A DNA stretch of 64,000 nucleotides from Alterluteimonas quercicellularis (GTDB lineage Bacteria; Pseudomonadota; Gammaproteobacteria; Xanthomonadales; Xanthomonadaceae), in assembly GCF_021191635.1 (NCBI RefSeq), contig NZ_JAIWPR010000022.1, positions 53,348 to 117,347 on the forward strand. Reading direction: 5' to 3'. The notes under the pieces are model-generated. The model was not told the DNA's origin, searched no databases, and worked only from the letters and a program-made list of their open reading frames with translations. Positions 25,549-34,273 of this stretch are shown here, in pieces (positions within the stretch are counted from its first letter, which is position 1; each line of letters opens with the position of its first letter). Both the position numbers and the translations under genes were made by a program.

Positions 25549-25866
25549 ATGCAACGCACTTTCGCCGCCCTCGCCATCGCCGCCGCCGCCCTCGCCGCGC
25601 TGCCCGCCGCCGCCCAGGAGCGGCGCGAGGCCGCGCCCGCCGGCTGGGACCGCGGCGACGACGCCCGCCACGAGCGCCGCGCCCGCGGCCGCGCCTCGCT
25701 GGACGCGATCATGGCCGACGCCCAGCGCCGCTACCCCGGCCGCGTCACCGACGTGTCCTACGACGACGGCGAGTACGAGATCGAGATCCGCCAGCGCGAC
25801 GGCCGCGAGGTCGACCTGGAGTACTCGGCCCGCACCGGCCGCCTGCTCGACGTCGACTACGACTGA
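25549..25866 (+). CDS. Periplasmic PepSY-domain protein, paralogue
   Basis: The 105-residue product has a signal peptide (residues 1-22, ending AAAQ) and a PepSY domain: MADAQRRYPGRVTDVSYDDG, then YEIEIRQRDGREVDLEYS. It is clearly paralogous to the product of the divergent gene, with the same length and the same core. A good ribosome binding site (AAGGAG) precedes ATG 25549. It is probably controlled by the neighbouring two-component system through the shared 123-bp region. The mature linker is Arg/Ala-rich instead of acidic. Confidence 0.88.
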   Translation: MQRTFAALAIAAAALAALPAAAQERREAAPAGWDRGDDARHERRARGRASLDAIMADAQRRYPGRVTDVSYDDGEYEIEIRQRDGREVDLEYSARTGRLLDVDYD

Positions 25867-25889
25867 GCGCACCGGCCGTGAGCGTCGAC

Positions 25890-25919
25890 GAGGGCGCGGC
25901 GGGCTTCCGCCGCGCCCTC
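25890..25919 (+). terminator. Hairpin after the plus-strand PepSY gene
   Basis: A 12-bp stem (25890-25901 with 25908-25919, GAGGGCGCGGCG and complement) lies 23 bp past the stop. No T-run follows, so termination is likely but not certain. Confidence 0.5.
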
Positions 25920-25986
25920 GCCGTGTCCGCGCCGCGCGGCCGCTTCGCCGGCGCGGAGACGCACGACGGCCGCTCGCCGGCCCCCG

Positions 25987-26072
25987 GTCGCGCGCAAGCG
26001 CGCTCCCACGAGATTTCCTCGCCAGCGGGCCCCGCAGCTTTTCGCCCGGGTAGGAGCGCGCTTATGCGCGGC
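25987..26072. repeat. REP pair in inverted orientation
   Basis: Two divergent copies of the REP-like palindrome (25987-26009 and 26050-26072) lie in the 387-bp gap between the PepSY gene and rplS. Apart from these and two hairpins, nothing else was seen in 25867-26253. Confidence 0.75.
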
Positions 26073-26197
26073 CGGCGTTCGTTCGGCATGCGCCGCGGAG
26101 GGATGCCCGGATTCCAGGTCCGGTCGCGGGCGCGAAAACCTCGGCGGCCGTCAGATCACCGCCGCCGGGCGCCGTCCGGCCGGAAGCCCGCCACCCG

Positions 26198-26228
26198 AAA
26201 CGCGAACGGCCGCCCTGGGGCGGCCGTT
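26198..26228 (-). terminator. Terminator of the rpsP-rimM-trmD-rplS transcript
   Basis: A 10-bp perfect stem (AACGGCCGCC at 26205-26214 with its complement at 26219-26228) begins 25 bp after the rplS stop. On the minus strand it is followed by CGCGTTTCGG, a short T-run. Confidence 0.65.
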
Positions 26229-26253
26229 GCGGCGTTGCGGAGGCTGGCCGGAC

Positions 26254-26682
26254 TTACTCGGCGGCTGCGGCCGCCGCCGCGGCGGCTGCGGCCTTGGCGG
26301 ACTTCGCCTTGGCGTGGGCCGACAGGTCTTCCTTGATGCGCGCCTTCTTGCCTTCCAGGCCGCGCAGGTAGTACAGCTTGCCGGCGCGGACCTTGCCGCG
26401 GCGCTTCACCTCGACCGAATCGATCGAGGCGCTGTGGGACTGGAACACGCGCTCCACGCCGTAGCCGTGGGAGATCTTGCGCACGGTGAACGCGGAGTTC
26501 AGGCCGGCGTTCTTGATGCCGATGACCACGCCTTCGTAGGCCTGGACGCGCTCGCGGTTGCCTTCCTTGACCTTGACGTTGACGACGACGGTGTCGCCGG
26601 GGCCGAAATCGGGCAGCGTGCGCTGGACCTGGTCTTTCTCGAAGTCCTGCAGGAGGGTGTTCAGGGAGGGCTTGGTGGTCAT
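26254..26682 (-). CDS. rplS: 50S ribosomal protein L19
   Basis: The 142-residue protein lies at the 30S-50S interface. The core matches L19: [57 protein letters not shown] and [16 protein letters not shown]. It is longer than E. coli L19 (115) by an Ala/Lys-rich tail that ends in a run of Ala. Start ATG 26682. It is last in the rpsP-rimM-trmD-rplS operon, 143 bp after trmD. Confidence 0.97.
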   Translation of the reverse strand: MTTKPSLNTLLQDFEKDQVQRTLPDFGPGDTVVVNVKVKEGNRERVQAYEGVVIGIKNAGLNSAFTVRKISHGYGVERVFQSHSASIDSVEVKRRGKVRAGKLYYLRGLEGKKARIKEDLSAHAKAKSAKAAAAAAAAAAAE

Positions 26683-26825
26683 GGCGAGGCCTGTTGGTGT
26701 CGTTGTTCGGCGTGGTGCACGTGGACGCACGCTCGTGGCGGGGTGGAACGGTAAGCCGCGCAGTATAGCCCGGTTCGTCGGGTGGGTGCCAGCGAGGGGG
26801 CACGGCACGGGAGCGTCCCGCCGGT

Positions 26826-27608
26826 TCAGGCCTCGGGATCGCCGGAGGGGCCGGCCAGGCCGGCGCGGTAGGCCTCGAGCAGGCGGCGGTCCTCCGCCGG
26901 CAGGGCCGCCTCGTCCAGCAGGTCCGGGCGGCGCTGCCAGGTCCGCCCCAGCGCCTGCATGCGCCGCCAGCGCGCGATCTCGGCGTGGTTGCCGCCCAGC
27001 AGCACCGCGGGCACCTCGCCCAGGGGGTGCTGCGGCGGCCGGGTGTAGTGCGGGCAGTCGAGCAGCCGGCCCGGCCCCAGGGCCGGGTCGTCCTCGAAGC
27101 TGTCCTGGACGGCGGACTCGGCGTCGTTCAGCACGCCCTCGCGCAGGCGCGCCACCGCGTCGATCACCACCGCCGCCGGCAGTTCCCCGCCCGAGAGCAC
27201 GTAGTCCCCGATCGAGACTTCCTCGTCGACCTCGGCGGCCAGCAGCCGCTCGTCCACGCCTTCGTAGCGGCCGCACAGCAGCAGCAGGCGCGGGCGCCCG
27301 GCCAGTTCGCGCACCCGCGCCTGGGTCAGCGGCCGGCCCTGCGGGCTGAGGTACACGACGTGCGCGGGCCGGGGATCGGCGGCGCGCGCCGCGGCGATGG
27401 CCGCGCGCAGCGGCTCGATCATCATCACCATGCCCGGGCCGCCGCCGAAGGGGCGATCGTCGACCCGGCGGTAGTTGCCCTCGGCGTGGTCGCGCGGGTT
27501 CCACCCGTGCACCGACAGCAGCCCGCGCTCCTGCGCACGCCCGACCACGCCGAAGCCCGCGCAGGCGGCGACGAACTCGGGGAACAGGCTGACGACGTCG
27601 ATGCGCAT
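26826..27608 (-). CDS. trmD: tRNA (guanine-N1)-methyltransferase TrmD
   Basis: The 260-residue SPOUT methyltransferase makes m1G37 next to the anticodon, using S-adenosylmethionine, and prevents +1 frameshifting. The N-terminus [12 protein letters not shown] is canonical. The trefoil knot carries [12 protein letters not shown] and [14 protein letters not shown], and the C-terminal part ends in the usual Trp/Arg-rich helix. Start: ATG 27608 matches the family but has no Shine-Dalgarno sequence, because an extragenic repeat abuts it. An in-frame GTG at 27656 would add 16 residues ([15 protein letters not shown]) encoded by the repeat. Overall identification is secure. Confidence 0.96.
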   Translation of the reverse strand: MRIDVVSLFPEFVAACAGFGVVGRAQERGLLSVHGWNPRDHAEGNYRRVDDRPFGGGPGMVMMIEPLRAAIAAARAADPRPAHVVYLSPQGRPLTQARVRELAGRPRLLLLCGRYEGVDERLLAAEVDEEVSIGDYVLSGGELPAAVVIDAVARLREGVLNDAESAVQDSFEDDPALGPGRLLDCPHYTRPPQHPLGEVPAVLLGGNHAEIARWRRMQALGRTWQRRPDLLDEAALPAEDRRLLEAYRAGLAGPSGDPEA

Positions 27609-27615
27609 GGAGGGC

Positions 27616-27644
27616 GGGGATTGGGGATTCGGGATTGGGGATTC
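27616..27644. repeat. Tandem GGGATTGGGGATTC repeat before trmD
   Basis: Two perfect 14-bp units (27617-27630 and 27631-27644) lie seven bases upstream of the trmD ATG, filling the position where a ribosome binding site should be. Similar GGGATT-type strings are common in xanthomonad intergenic DNA. Confidence 0.75.
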
Positions 27645-27672
27645 GGCGAACGCCACGACCTGCGGAGCCCCC

Positions 27673-27693
27673 GGGAACGCGCTCGCGCGCGGC
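27673..27693. repeat. Degenerate REP-like palindrome
   Basis: A diverged copy (AACGCGCTCGCGCGCGGC) of the REP-like family ends directly at the rimM stop codon. Confidence 0.5.
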
Positions 27694-27694
27694 C

Positions 27695-28210
27695 TCAGAA
27701 CTCGGGATCCCAGTCCACCAGGATCGTGCCGGCGGCCAGGTCGACCTCGCGCACGTAGTCGGGCCGCGCCCAGGGGATCATGCGCTCGCGGGCGTCGTCG
27801 CGCACCACCAGCACGTCGTTGGCGCCGGTGGAGAACACGTGGGAGACGGTGCCGAAGGGCACGCCCTCCAGGTTGGAGACCCGCAGGCCCTCCAGGTCCA
27901 CCCAGTAGAACTCGCCGGGCCGCGGCGGCGGCAGCGCGCTGCGCGCGACCCAGACCTCGATCCCGCGCAGCGCGTCGGCGGCGTCGCGGTCCTCCACCCC
28001 CGGCACGGTGGCCACGATCCCCTTCGGGGAGGGACGGCCGCGCGCGCCCAGCAGCTCGCGCTCCCGGCCCTGCGCGTCGCGCAGCGTCCAGGGCTGGTAG
28101 CGGAAGATCTCGGTGTCCGGCTCGGTGAACGATTCCAGGCGGACTTCGCCGCGCACGCCGAAGGCGCCGTGGAACCTGCCCAGCAGGACGCGACGGACGG
28201 GGTCGTTCAT
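27695..28210 (-). CDS. rimM: Ribosome maturation factor RimM
   Basis: The 171-residue protein binds S19 in the 30S head and is needed for 16S rRNA 3' domain maturation. The N-terminal RimM barrel shows [20 protein letters not shown]. The C-terminal PRC-barrel shows [19 protein letters not shown], the conserved (E)F-Y-W-x-D-L signature. Start ATG 28210 lies 44 bp after rpsP, in the universal rpsP-rimM-trmD-rplS order. Confidence 0.97.
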   Translation of the reverse strand: MNDPVRRVLLGRFHGAFGVRGEVRLESFTEPDTEIFRYQPWTLRDAQGRERELLGARGRPSPKGIVATVPGVEDRDAADALRGIEVWVARSALPPPRPGEFYWVDLEGLRVSNLEGVPFGTVSHVFSTGANDVLVVRDDARERMIPWARPDYVREVDLAAGTILVDWDPEF

Positions 28211-28254
28211 CGTTCGGGAGCGGTGGCCGCGCGGCGAGGCGCGGCCGGTGGGGC

Positions 28255-28512
28255 TCAGGCGGCCGGCTGCGCCTTCAGCGCTTCCTTGTACAGGGCGCGG
28301 ACCTTGTCGGTCAGCTGGGCGCCCTGCCCGACCCAGTGGTCGACGCGGGCGGTGTCGAGCACCACGCGCTCCTCGCTGCCGGCGGCGACGGGGTTGTAGT
28401 AGCCCACGCGCTCGATGTTGCGGCCGTCCCGCGCGCTGCGCGAGTCGGTGACGATGATGTGGTAGAACGGACGCTTCTTGGCGCCGCCACGGGTCAGGCG
28501 GATCTTGACCAT
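28255..28512 (-). CDS. rpsP: 30S ribosomal protein S16
   Basis: The 85-residue protein is an early 30S assembly component. The sequence [20 protein letters not shown] is canonical, followed by [21 protein letters not shown]. The length is near E. coli S16 (82). It is first in the rpsP-rimM-trmD-rplS operon and has a -10 box TACAAT about 53 bp upstream. Confidence 0.98.
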   Translation of the reverse strand: MVKIRLTRGGAKKRPFYHIIVTDSRSARDGRNIERVGYYNPVAAGSEERVVLDTARVDHWVGQGAQLTDKVRALYKEALKAQPAA

Positions 28513-28564
28513 CTTCGGGGTTTCCTGTGTTGCCCAGTCGCCATTGCGGCGAGGTAAGCCGGAG

Positions 28565-28570
28565 ATTGTA
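28565..28570 (-). promoter_or_regulatory. Putative -10 box of the rpsP operon
   Basis: TACAAT on the minus strand lies 53 bp before the rpsP start. No good -35 hexamer is visible at 16-18 bp. Confidence 0.5.
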
Positions 28571-28609
28571 GCCCATCCCCGCGCGGCGGGGGAAGCGCCG
28601 GCCGCGGGC

Positions 28610-29638
28610 TCAGTCTCCCGCCCCGCGCTCGGCCGCCTCGATCCGCTCCGGGGTGGGCGGATGGGTGGACAGGTAGCCCAGCGGCCCGTCGTCCAGGCCC
28701 GGGCGGTCCTTCGAGAGCCGACGCATGATCCGGGCGAAAGCCTGCGGGGGCAGCCCGCGCGAGCGCAGCAGGTCCGTCGCGTAGGCGTCGGCCTCGCGCT
28801 CGTGGCCCCTGGAGTAGCCGCTGCTCAGCAGCACGGTGGGCAGCGCCACCGCCAGCGAGGAACCGGACACGTCGCCGAAGGCCAGGCCGACGATCAGCAG
28901 CACCGAGGAGCTCTCGATGGCCTGGCGCATGCCGTGCCGGTGGACGTGGTGGCCGGCCTCGTGGGCCAGCACCGCCAGCACCTCGTCGTCGTCTTCGGCG
29001 AGCCGGACCAGCGCGTCGGTGACGTAGATCCGGCCGTCGGGCAGCACGAAGGCGTTCGCGCCCATGCTCGCCGAGCGCACGAAGTGCAGGCGCATCCGCT
29101 CGTGCCTCGGCAGGCCCGCCACCAGCGCCGCGAAGCGCCGCTGCAGCGCGTCCCGCCGCGTCGGCGGCAGGCGGCTGGCCTGCAGGTGCCCGGCGCGCTC
29201 CAGCACGGCCGCGGCCTGCCGGCTCACCTCGTCCTCCACCGCCTCGGGCAGGCGCCCGGCGATCTCCAACGCCGCCCACGGCACGCCGATGCGCAGGAAG
29301 GCGACGGCGAACAGGCCGGTGCACAGCGCCGCGACCAGGATCGCCGCCCGGCGCCGCTCCAGCCAGTCGGCGAAGGCCTCGATGCGGCTGGGCGGGCGCG
29401 GAAACCACTGCGCCAGTTCGGGCGCGTCGGGGCACTCGATCTGGCCGTGGCCGGCGCGCCGCAGCACCCGCGGGGTCGCCCCGAGGCGGGTGCTCGGCTC
29501 GACCTCGGCCAGCGGCCAGAACGCCTCCGAGCCGTCGGCCGCATCCACGATCCGCAGCGCATCGCCCGCCCGTTCCAGCCGCACGGCCCGGGCGCGGCTG
29601 GAACGGCCGTCGTGCCACTGGCCTTCGATCGCGCCCAT
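28610..29638 (-). CDS. M48 family zinc metalloprotease, membrane-anchored
   Basis: The 342-residue protein has a soluble N-terminal region of about 95 residues, one transmembrane helix (about 97-117) and an M48 peptidase domain. Zinc ligands are His226 and His230 in HEAGH, with a Glu in [12 protein letters not shown] (residues 280-289). A hydrophobic stretch at 245-272 follows, as in many M48 proteins. The family includes HtpX and BepA, which act in envelope quality control. The N-terminal half is not shared with those. Start ATG 29638 lies two bases after the stop of the DUF898 gene, so the pair is one operon. Confidence 0.9.
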   Translation of the reverse strand: MGAIEGQWHDGRSSRARAVRLERAGDALRIVDAADGSEAFWPLAEVEPSTRLGATPRVLRRAGHGQIECPDAPELAQWFPRPPSRIEAFADWLERRRAAILVAALCTGLFAVAFLRIGVPWAALEIAGRLPEAVEDEVSRQAAAVLERAGHLQASRLPPTRRDALQRRFAALVAGLPRHERMRLHFVRSASMGANAFVLPDGRIYVTDALVRLAEDDDEVLAVLAHEAGHHVHRHGMRQAIESSSVLLIVGLAFGDVSGSSLAVALPTVLLSSGYSRGHEREADAYATDLLRSRGLPPQAFARIMRRLSKDRPGLDDGPLGYLSTHPPTPERIEAAERGAGD

Positions 29639-29640
29639 GC

Positions 29641-30744
29641 TCAGAGGCCGATGTCCACGCCCAGGTCGAGCGCATCCACCAGTTCCGCGCCGGCCGCGCC
29701 GCGCTCGGCGTCGACGTCGGCCGCGAAGTCCTCGATGCCCCCCCGCACCAGCACCGCGAAGCGCGAGGCGCGGTAGCGCGCCAGCCGCACCATCGCCCAC
29801 GGCGTGGCCAGCCCCAGGGTGAGCAGCACGACCACCAGGTTGCCGGCGTACAGCCACAGCACGTCGCGCACGCGCAGGGTCGATTCGAAGCGGTGCGCGC
29901 CCAGTCGCGCGTTGTTCCACATCAGGTTGAGGTAGCGCGTGCGCAGGAACACGCCGACGGCGAACGCCCCGCCGTAGAACAGCAGCAGGCCGCCGGTCAC
30001 CAGCCAGTGGAAGGCGCTGAACCCGCCGCCGGCCTCGCCGCCGCCGCTGCGCGAGGTCCACACCGAAACGCCGACCAGCGTCATCAGCAGCGCGAACGCG
30101 CCCAGCGCCAGGCCGAACGCGATCGCGTAGGGCACGAAATAGTCGGCGGTCTTCGCCTCGAAGCCGAACGCGGTGCGGCCGAAGCGGTGGCCCGAGACCA
30201 GGTACTCGTGCTGCCGCTTGCGCATCAGCGGATACGCCAGGCTCAGCGTCAGCGCGGACAGGACCAGCCAGCCGAGGAACGGCCCGTAGGCGCCCCCGGC
30301 CGTGCCGACGAAGCGGAAGCGCAGCCCGCGCCAGGCGGAGTAGCGGGCGCGGAAGCGCGTGGACAGGAACACCAGCAGCGGCATGCAGGCGAACACGCCC
30401 AGCATCAGCGCGAAGTACAGCACCGGCAGGAACTGGAAGCTCAGTGCGATCGCGATCACCACCACGTAGGCGATCAGGCGTCCCTTGAGGATGCGGATGG
30501 GATCGGCGAGATACTCGAACGCCGAGCCGGCCAGGCGCGTGTTGCCGTAGAAGTAGCGCTCGGTGCGCACCTTGGCCCAGGCCGAGTACAGGCCAAGGGT
30601 CAGGATCATCAGCAGGACGTTGACGATCCAGATGCCGAAGTACTCGCCGGCGCGGCCGTCGAACTGCGGCGCGTAGCGCACGATGTCGCGCGCGGGCGCA
30701 TCGCCGGACCCGTCGTGCGGCGTCGCGGACTGCTGGTCGAGCAT
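29641..30744 (-). CDS. DUF898 (YjgN) family membrane protein
   Basis: The 367-residue inner membrane protein has a repeated organisation: each half starts with a short motif of the form FDGRAGEYFGIWIVN (residues 28-42) or a related segment, and carries NxLLxLTLGLYxxWAK-like membrane segments. About six to eight membrane helices are visible. The family (E. coli YjgN) has no known function. It is directly followed by the M48 protease gene, a pairing that suggests a shared envelope role. Start ATG 30744. Confidence 0.85.
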   Translation of the reverse strand: MLDQQSATPHDGSGDAPARDIVRYAPQFDGRAGEYFGIWIVNVLLMILTLGLYSAWAKVRTERYFYGNTRLAGSAFEYLADPIRILKGRLIAYVVVIAIALSFQFLPVLYFALMLGVFACMPLLVFLSTRFRARYSAWRGLRFRFVGTAGGAYGPFLGWLVLSALTLSLAYPLMRKRQHEYLVSGHRFGRTAFGFEAKTADYFVPYAIAFGLALGAFALLMTLVGVSVWTSRSGGGEAGGGFSAFHWLVTGGLLLFYGGAFAVGVFLRTRYLNLMWNNARLGAHRFESTLRVRDVLWLYAGNLVVVLLTLGLATPWAMVRLARYRASRFAVLVRGGIEDFAADVDAERGAAGAELVDALDLGVDIGL

Positions 30745-30868
30745 GCTGTTCCTCCCTCGTTCCGGCCGCGCCGCGGCGGCCCGCTCCTGGCCGCGCAGGC
30801 GATGCGCGCGGTCTCCCCCGCCGGCTGCCGCCGGCGCGCGCCAGGGTAGCCGATCGCCCGCTGCGCCG

Positions 30869-31675
30869 CTAAGCCGGTGCGGGCGCTTCGGCGATCGGCT
30901 GCCAGGGCCGCGAGTCCAGCGCGCGGCCGATCGCGTCCGCGAACGCATCGTCGCGCGCGTAGCGCACCGCGTCGATCGCCGCGATCGGCTGCAGCCCGCG
31001 CGAGTTGCAGGCGAAGGCGCCACGGAAGGCGCCCACCTCGTCCAGCCGCACCGGGCGCACGGCCTGCGGCACGCCCGCCGCGTCCAGCCCGGCCTGCAGC
31101 AGCCGCTCGGTGACCCCGCGCAGCGCCGGTCCGTCCGGCCAGGTCACGCCGGCATCGCAGAAGAAGCCCAGGTTCCAGACCGAGCCCTCGCACACGCGGC
31201 CGCCCGGGGCGACGAACAGCGCGTCGTCGAAGCCGGCGCGCTCGGCGAGGCGGTGGTGGTGGAACAGCGGGAAGGTGCCCACGTGCTTGACCTCCGGCAA
31301 CGTGCGCACGAAGCCGAACGACTTCACCCGCAGCGGCGACGGCGACGGCTCGGCCGGCGCCGCGACCGAGACCAGCAGCGCCGGCACGCCCGTCCCGGGC
31401 CGGCGGAACACCGTGGCGCGCAGGGTCGCGTCCTGCACGCCGGCCGCGGCCAGCGCGGCCGCGCAGTCGCGGCGCACGCGCGCAGGCGCCAGCTCGGCGT
31501 CGAACAGCAGGCGCGTGGCCTCGCACAGCCGTTGCAGGTGCAGGTCGAATCCCCGCGCCGCGCCGCCACGCACCTGCAGGGTGCTGAAGTGTCCGTCGTT
31601 GACCAGCGCCGGCGCGGCCAGGTCCTGCGCGGTCGCCGGCGCGCCGTCGCACAGCAATGCGAGCCAGCCGCTCAT
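30869..31675 (-). CDS. Class IV aminotransferase family protein (PabC-like fold)
   Basis: The 268-residue PLP enzyme belongs to fold type IV (branched-chain aminotransferase, D-amino acid aminotransferase, aminodeoxychorismate lyase). The PLP Lys is in EVKHVGTF. The second signature is ALFVAPGGRVCEGSVWNLGF, followed by LRGVTERLL. Substrate cannot be deduced: PabC is possible, but the gene is not near other folate or fab genes. Its start (ATG 31675) overlaps the stop of the upstream oxidoreductase gene by four bases (ATGA). Confidence 0.82.
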   Translation of the reverse strand: MSGWLALLCDGAPATAQDLAAPALVNDGHFSTLQVRGGAARGFDLHLQRLCEATRLLFDAELAPARVRRDCAAALAAAGVQDATLRATVFRRPGTGVPALLVSVAAPAEPSPSPLRVKSFGFVRTLPEVKHVGTFPLFHHHRLAERAGFDDALFVAPGGRVCEGSVWNLGFFCDAGVTWPDGPALRGVTERLLQAGLDAAGVPQAVRPVRLDEVGAFRGAFACNSRGLQPIAAIDAVRYARDDAFADAIGRALDSRPWQPIAEAPAPA

Positions 31676-32748
31676 GCCAGCAGCCGCACGGCGTCGCGCC
31701 ACCAGGTCTCGACCAGCTCCGCGGCCGGCGCCGGCCGCGCCAGCCAGGCCGACTGGCCGGTCCAGGCCTGCATCGCCTCCAGCCGCCCCTCGGCGGCCGC
31801 CTGCCGGCGCATCGGCGCGGTCAGGCCGCGCTGGACCGGGTAAGGCCGCGGCGGCGGCGCGTCGGCCGCGGCGGCGGCACGGACGTAGCCGGTCGCCAGC
31901 GCGCGGCCGAGGCGGCCGCTGAAGGCGCGCGTGGGCCAGCAGTCCTCCGGCTCCGCGTCGGCCAGGGCGTCGGCCCAGGCCGGCGGGATCGCGGCCTCGG
32001 GCGTGCGCAGGAAGGCGGTGCCGATCTGCACCGCGCTGGCGCCGAGCAGCAGCGCCGCGGCGATGCCGCGCCCGTCGGCGATGCCGCCGGCGGCGATCAC
32101 CGGCACGTCGAGCCGGTCGGCCAGCCGCGGCAGCAGCGAGAACAGCCCCGAGAGCCGGCGCTCGGCGGCGTCCGCGTCGAAGGCGCCGCGGTGGCCGCCG
32201 GCCTCCGCGCCCTGCGCGACCACCGCATCGGCGCCGGCGGCCTGCGCCCGCAGCGCCTCGTCCAGCGTGGTCGCGCAGGCGAACCAGGCGATGCCGGCCT
32301 CCTTCAGCCGCCGCACCTGCGCGTCGCCGAACAGGCCCATGATGCTCGACGCCGCGGCCGGGCGCGCGGCGACCAGCGCGTCGAACTGCGCGTCGAAATC
32401 GGCCGGCGCGTCGTCGCCGGCGGCGGCCGGCACCGCCGGTCCCCAGCGTTCGAGGAAGGCGCGGGTGGCGGCTTCCGCCTGCGCGTCGCGATGCGGCGGC
32501 GGGTCGGGCACCCACAGGTTGACCTGCGCCGGGCCGCCGGAGCGGGTGCGGAACGCCGTCATCCAGTCGCCGATGTCGCCGGGCCGCGACAGCACCGCAC
32601 CCATCGCGCCCATGCCGCCGGCATCGGCGACGGCCGCGGCGAGCGCGGGCGGGCAGGCGCCGGCCATCGGGCCCATCAGGATCGGCCTGCTCAGGCCGAA
32701 GCGCCGGCAGAACGCCTCGGCGCGGGAGAGGACCGGTGCGGGACTCAA
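31672..32748 (-). CDS. NAD(P)H-dependent flavin oxidoreductase / nitronate monooxygenase family
   Basis: The 358-residue TIM-barrel FMN protein belongs to the nitronate monooxygenase/2-nitropropane dioxygenase family. Signatures are PILMGPMAGACPPALAAAVA at the N-terminus, the FMN-phosphate and catalytic segment QGAEAGGHRGAF, and VPVIAAGGIADGRGIAAALL with GASAVQIGTAFL. Members detoxify nitronates or act as quinone reductases. It is translationally coupled to the class IV aminotransferase gene downstream and follows ffh by 41 bp. The substrate is unknown. Confidence 0.87.
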   Translation of the reverse strand: MSPAPVLSRAEAFCRRFGLSRPILMGPMAGACPPALAAAVADAGGMGAMGAVLSRPGDIGDWMTAFRTRSGGPAQVNLWVPDPPPHRDAQAEAATRAFLERWGPAVPAAAGDDAPADFDAQFDALVAARPAAASSIMGLFGDAQVRRLKEAGIAWFACATTLDEALRAQAAGADAVVAQGAEAGGHRGAFDADAAERRLSGLFSLLPRLADRLDVPVIAAGGIADGRGIAAALLLGASAVQIGTAFLRTPEAAIPPAWADALADAEPEDCWPTRAFSGRLGRALATGYVRAAAAADAPPPRPYPVQRGLTAPMRRQAAAEGRLEAMQAWTGQSAWLARPAPAAELVETWWRDAVRLLA

Positions 32749-32789
32749 GGCGGCGCTTCCTCAGCTCGCCGGAGGACGCGACCGCGGCG

Positions 32790-34160
32790 TCACCGGAACG
32801 GCGGCATCCCGCCGCGGCCGCCCATCATGCCCTGCAGGCCGCGCATCATGCCCTTCATGCCGCCGCGGGCCATCTTGCCCATCATCTTCTCCATCTGCTG
32901 GTACTGCTTCATCAGCTTGTTGACGTCGGCCGGCGTGGTGCCGGAACCCGCGGCGATGCGGGCGCGGCGCGAGCCGTTGAGCAGCGCCGGGTTGCGGCGC
33001 TCCTTCTTCGTCATCGAGCCGATGATGGCGATCATGCGCGGCACTTCCTTGCCGGTGACCTGCTGCTTGAGGTGCTCGGGCACCTGGCCGATGCCCGGCA
33101 GCTTGTCCATCAGGCCGGAGATGCCGCCCATGTTCTGCATCTGCTCGAGCTGGTCGCGCATGTCGTTGAGGTCGAACTTTTTGCCCTTGGCGACCTTGCG
33201 CGCCAGCTTCTCGGCCTTGTCGCGGTCGACCTGCTGCTCGACCTGCTCAACCAGCGACAGCACGTCGCCCATGTCGAGGATGCGGCTGGCGACGCGGTCG
33301 GGATGGAACACGTCCAGGCCGTCGGTCTTCTCGCCGGTGCCGATGAACTTGATCGGGCGCCCGGTGATGTAGCGCACCGACAGCGCCGCGCCGCCGCGGG
33401 CGTCGCCGTCGGTCTTGGTCAGCACCACGCCGGTCAGCGGCAGCGCCTCCGAGAACGCCTTGGCGGTGGTGGCGGCGTCCTGGCCGGTCATCGCATCGAC
33501 CACGAACAGCGTCTCGACCGGGTCGATCGCGGCGTGCAGGGCCTTGATCTCGGCCATCATCGCCTCGTCGATGGCGAGACGGCCGGCGGTATCCACCAGC
33601 AGCACGTCGACGAAGGACTTGCGGGCGTCGGCGATCGCCGCGCGCACGATGTCCACCGGCTTCTGCGAGGCCTCGGACGGGAAGAAGATCACGCCGACCT
33701 GCTCGGCCAGCGTCTTCAGCTGCTCGATCGCGGCCGGCCGGTAGACGTCGGCGCTGACCACCATCACCTTCTTCTTGCGCTTGTCCTTCAGGTGCCGGGC
33801 GAGCTTGCCCACCGTGGTGGTCTTGCCCGCGCCCTGCAGGCCGGCCATCAGCATCACCGCCGGTGCCGGGACGTTGAGGTTGAGGTCGGCCGCCTGCGCG
33901 CCCATCACCGTGGTGAGCTCGTCGCGCACCACCTTGATCAGCGCCTGGCCCGGGGTCAGCGACTTCAGCACCTCCTGGCCGACCGCGCGCACCTTGATGC
34001 GCTCGATCAGCGCCTGCACCACCGGCAGCGCGACGTCGGCCTCCAGCAGCGCGATGCGCACCTCGCGGGTGGCCTCGCGGATGTTCTCCTCGGTCAGCCG
34101 GCCGCGGCCGCGCAGGCGCTCCATGGTGCCGGACAGGCGCTGGGTCAGGGATTCGAACAT
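32790..34160 (-). CDS. ffh: Signal recognition particle GTPase Ffh
   Basis: The 456-residue SRP54 homologue binds 4.5S RNA and signal sequences and targets ribosomes to FtsY and SecYEG. The N domain starts MFESLTQRLS. The G domain has GLQGAGKTTT, DTAGR and TKTDGDARGG. The Met-rich M domain ends in MMRGLQGMMGGRGG, longer than in E. coli. ATG 34160 aligns with the family start; a GTG three codons upstream (34169) is possible. The gene heads the minus-strand block that ends with rplS, and a TATAAT box lies 33 bp upstream. Confidence 0.97.
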   Translation of the reverse strand: MFESLTQRLSGTMERLRGRGRLTEENIREATREVRIALLEADVALPVVQALIERIKVRAVGQEVLKSLTPGQALIKVVRDELTTVMGAQAADLNLNVPAPAVMLMAGLQGAGKTTTVGKLARHLKDKRKKKVMVVSADVYRPAAIEQLKTLAEQVGVIFFPSEASQKPVDIVRAAIADARKSFVDVLLVDTAGRLAIDEAMMAEIKALHAAIDPVETLFVVDAMTGQDAATTAKAFSEALPLTGVVLTKTDGDARGGAALSVRYITGRPIKFIGTGEKTDGLDVFHPDRVASRILDMGDVLSLVEQVEQQVDRDKAEKLARKVAKGKKFDLNDMRDQLEQMQNMGGISGLMDKLPGIGQVPEHLKQQVTGKEVPRMIAIIGSMTKKERRNPALLNGSRRARIAAGSGTTPADVNKLMKQYQQMEKMMGKMARGGMKGMMRGLQGMMGGRGGMPPFR

Positions 34161-34192
34161 GCGGCTCACGGGCGGGCGGGTCGGGACTCGGG

Positions 34193-34198
34193 ATTATA
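34193..34198 (-). promoter_or_regulatory. -10 box of ffh
   Basis: A perfect TATAAT on the minus strand lies 33 bp before the ffh start. The -35 position is GC-rich and poor. Confidence 0.6.
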
Positions 34199-34273
34199 AC
34201 CGTCGCGCCGGGACGCCCCGTCCGCCCCGCGCCCACGGGCGCCCGCGGCGGGAAACCGTGCGACACTGACGGC

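Noticed and set aside
27616..27644. Short tandem repeats considered as a CRISPR-like array
   Set aside because: Units are 14 bp, directly adjacent, without spacers and without cas genes.
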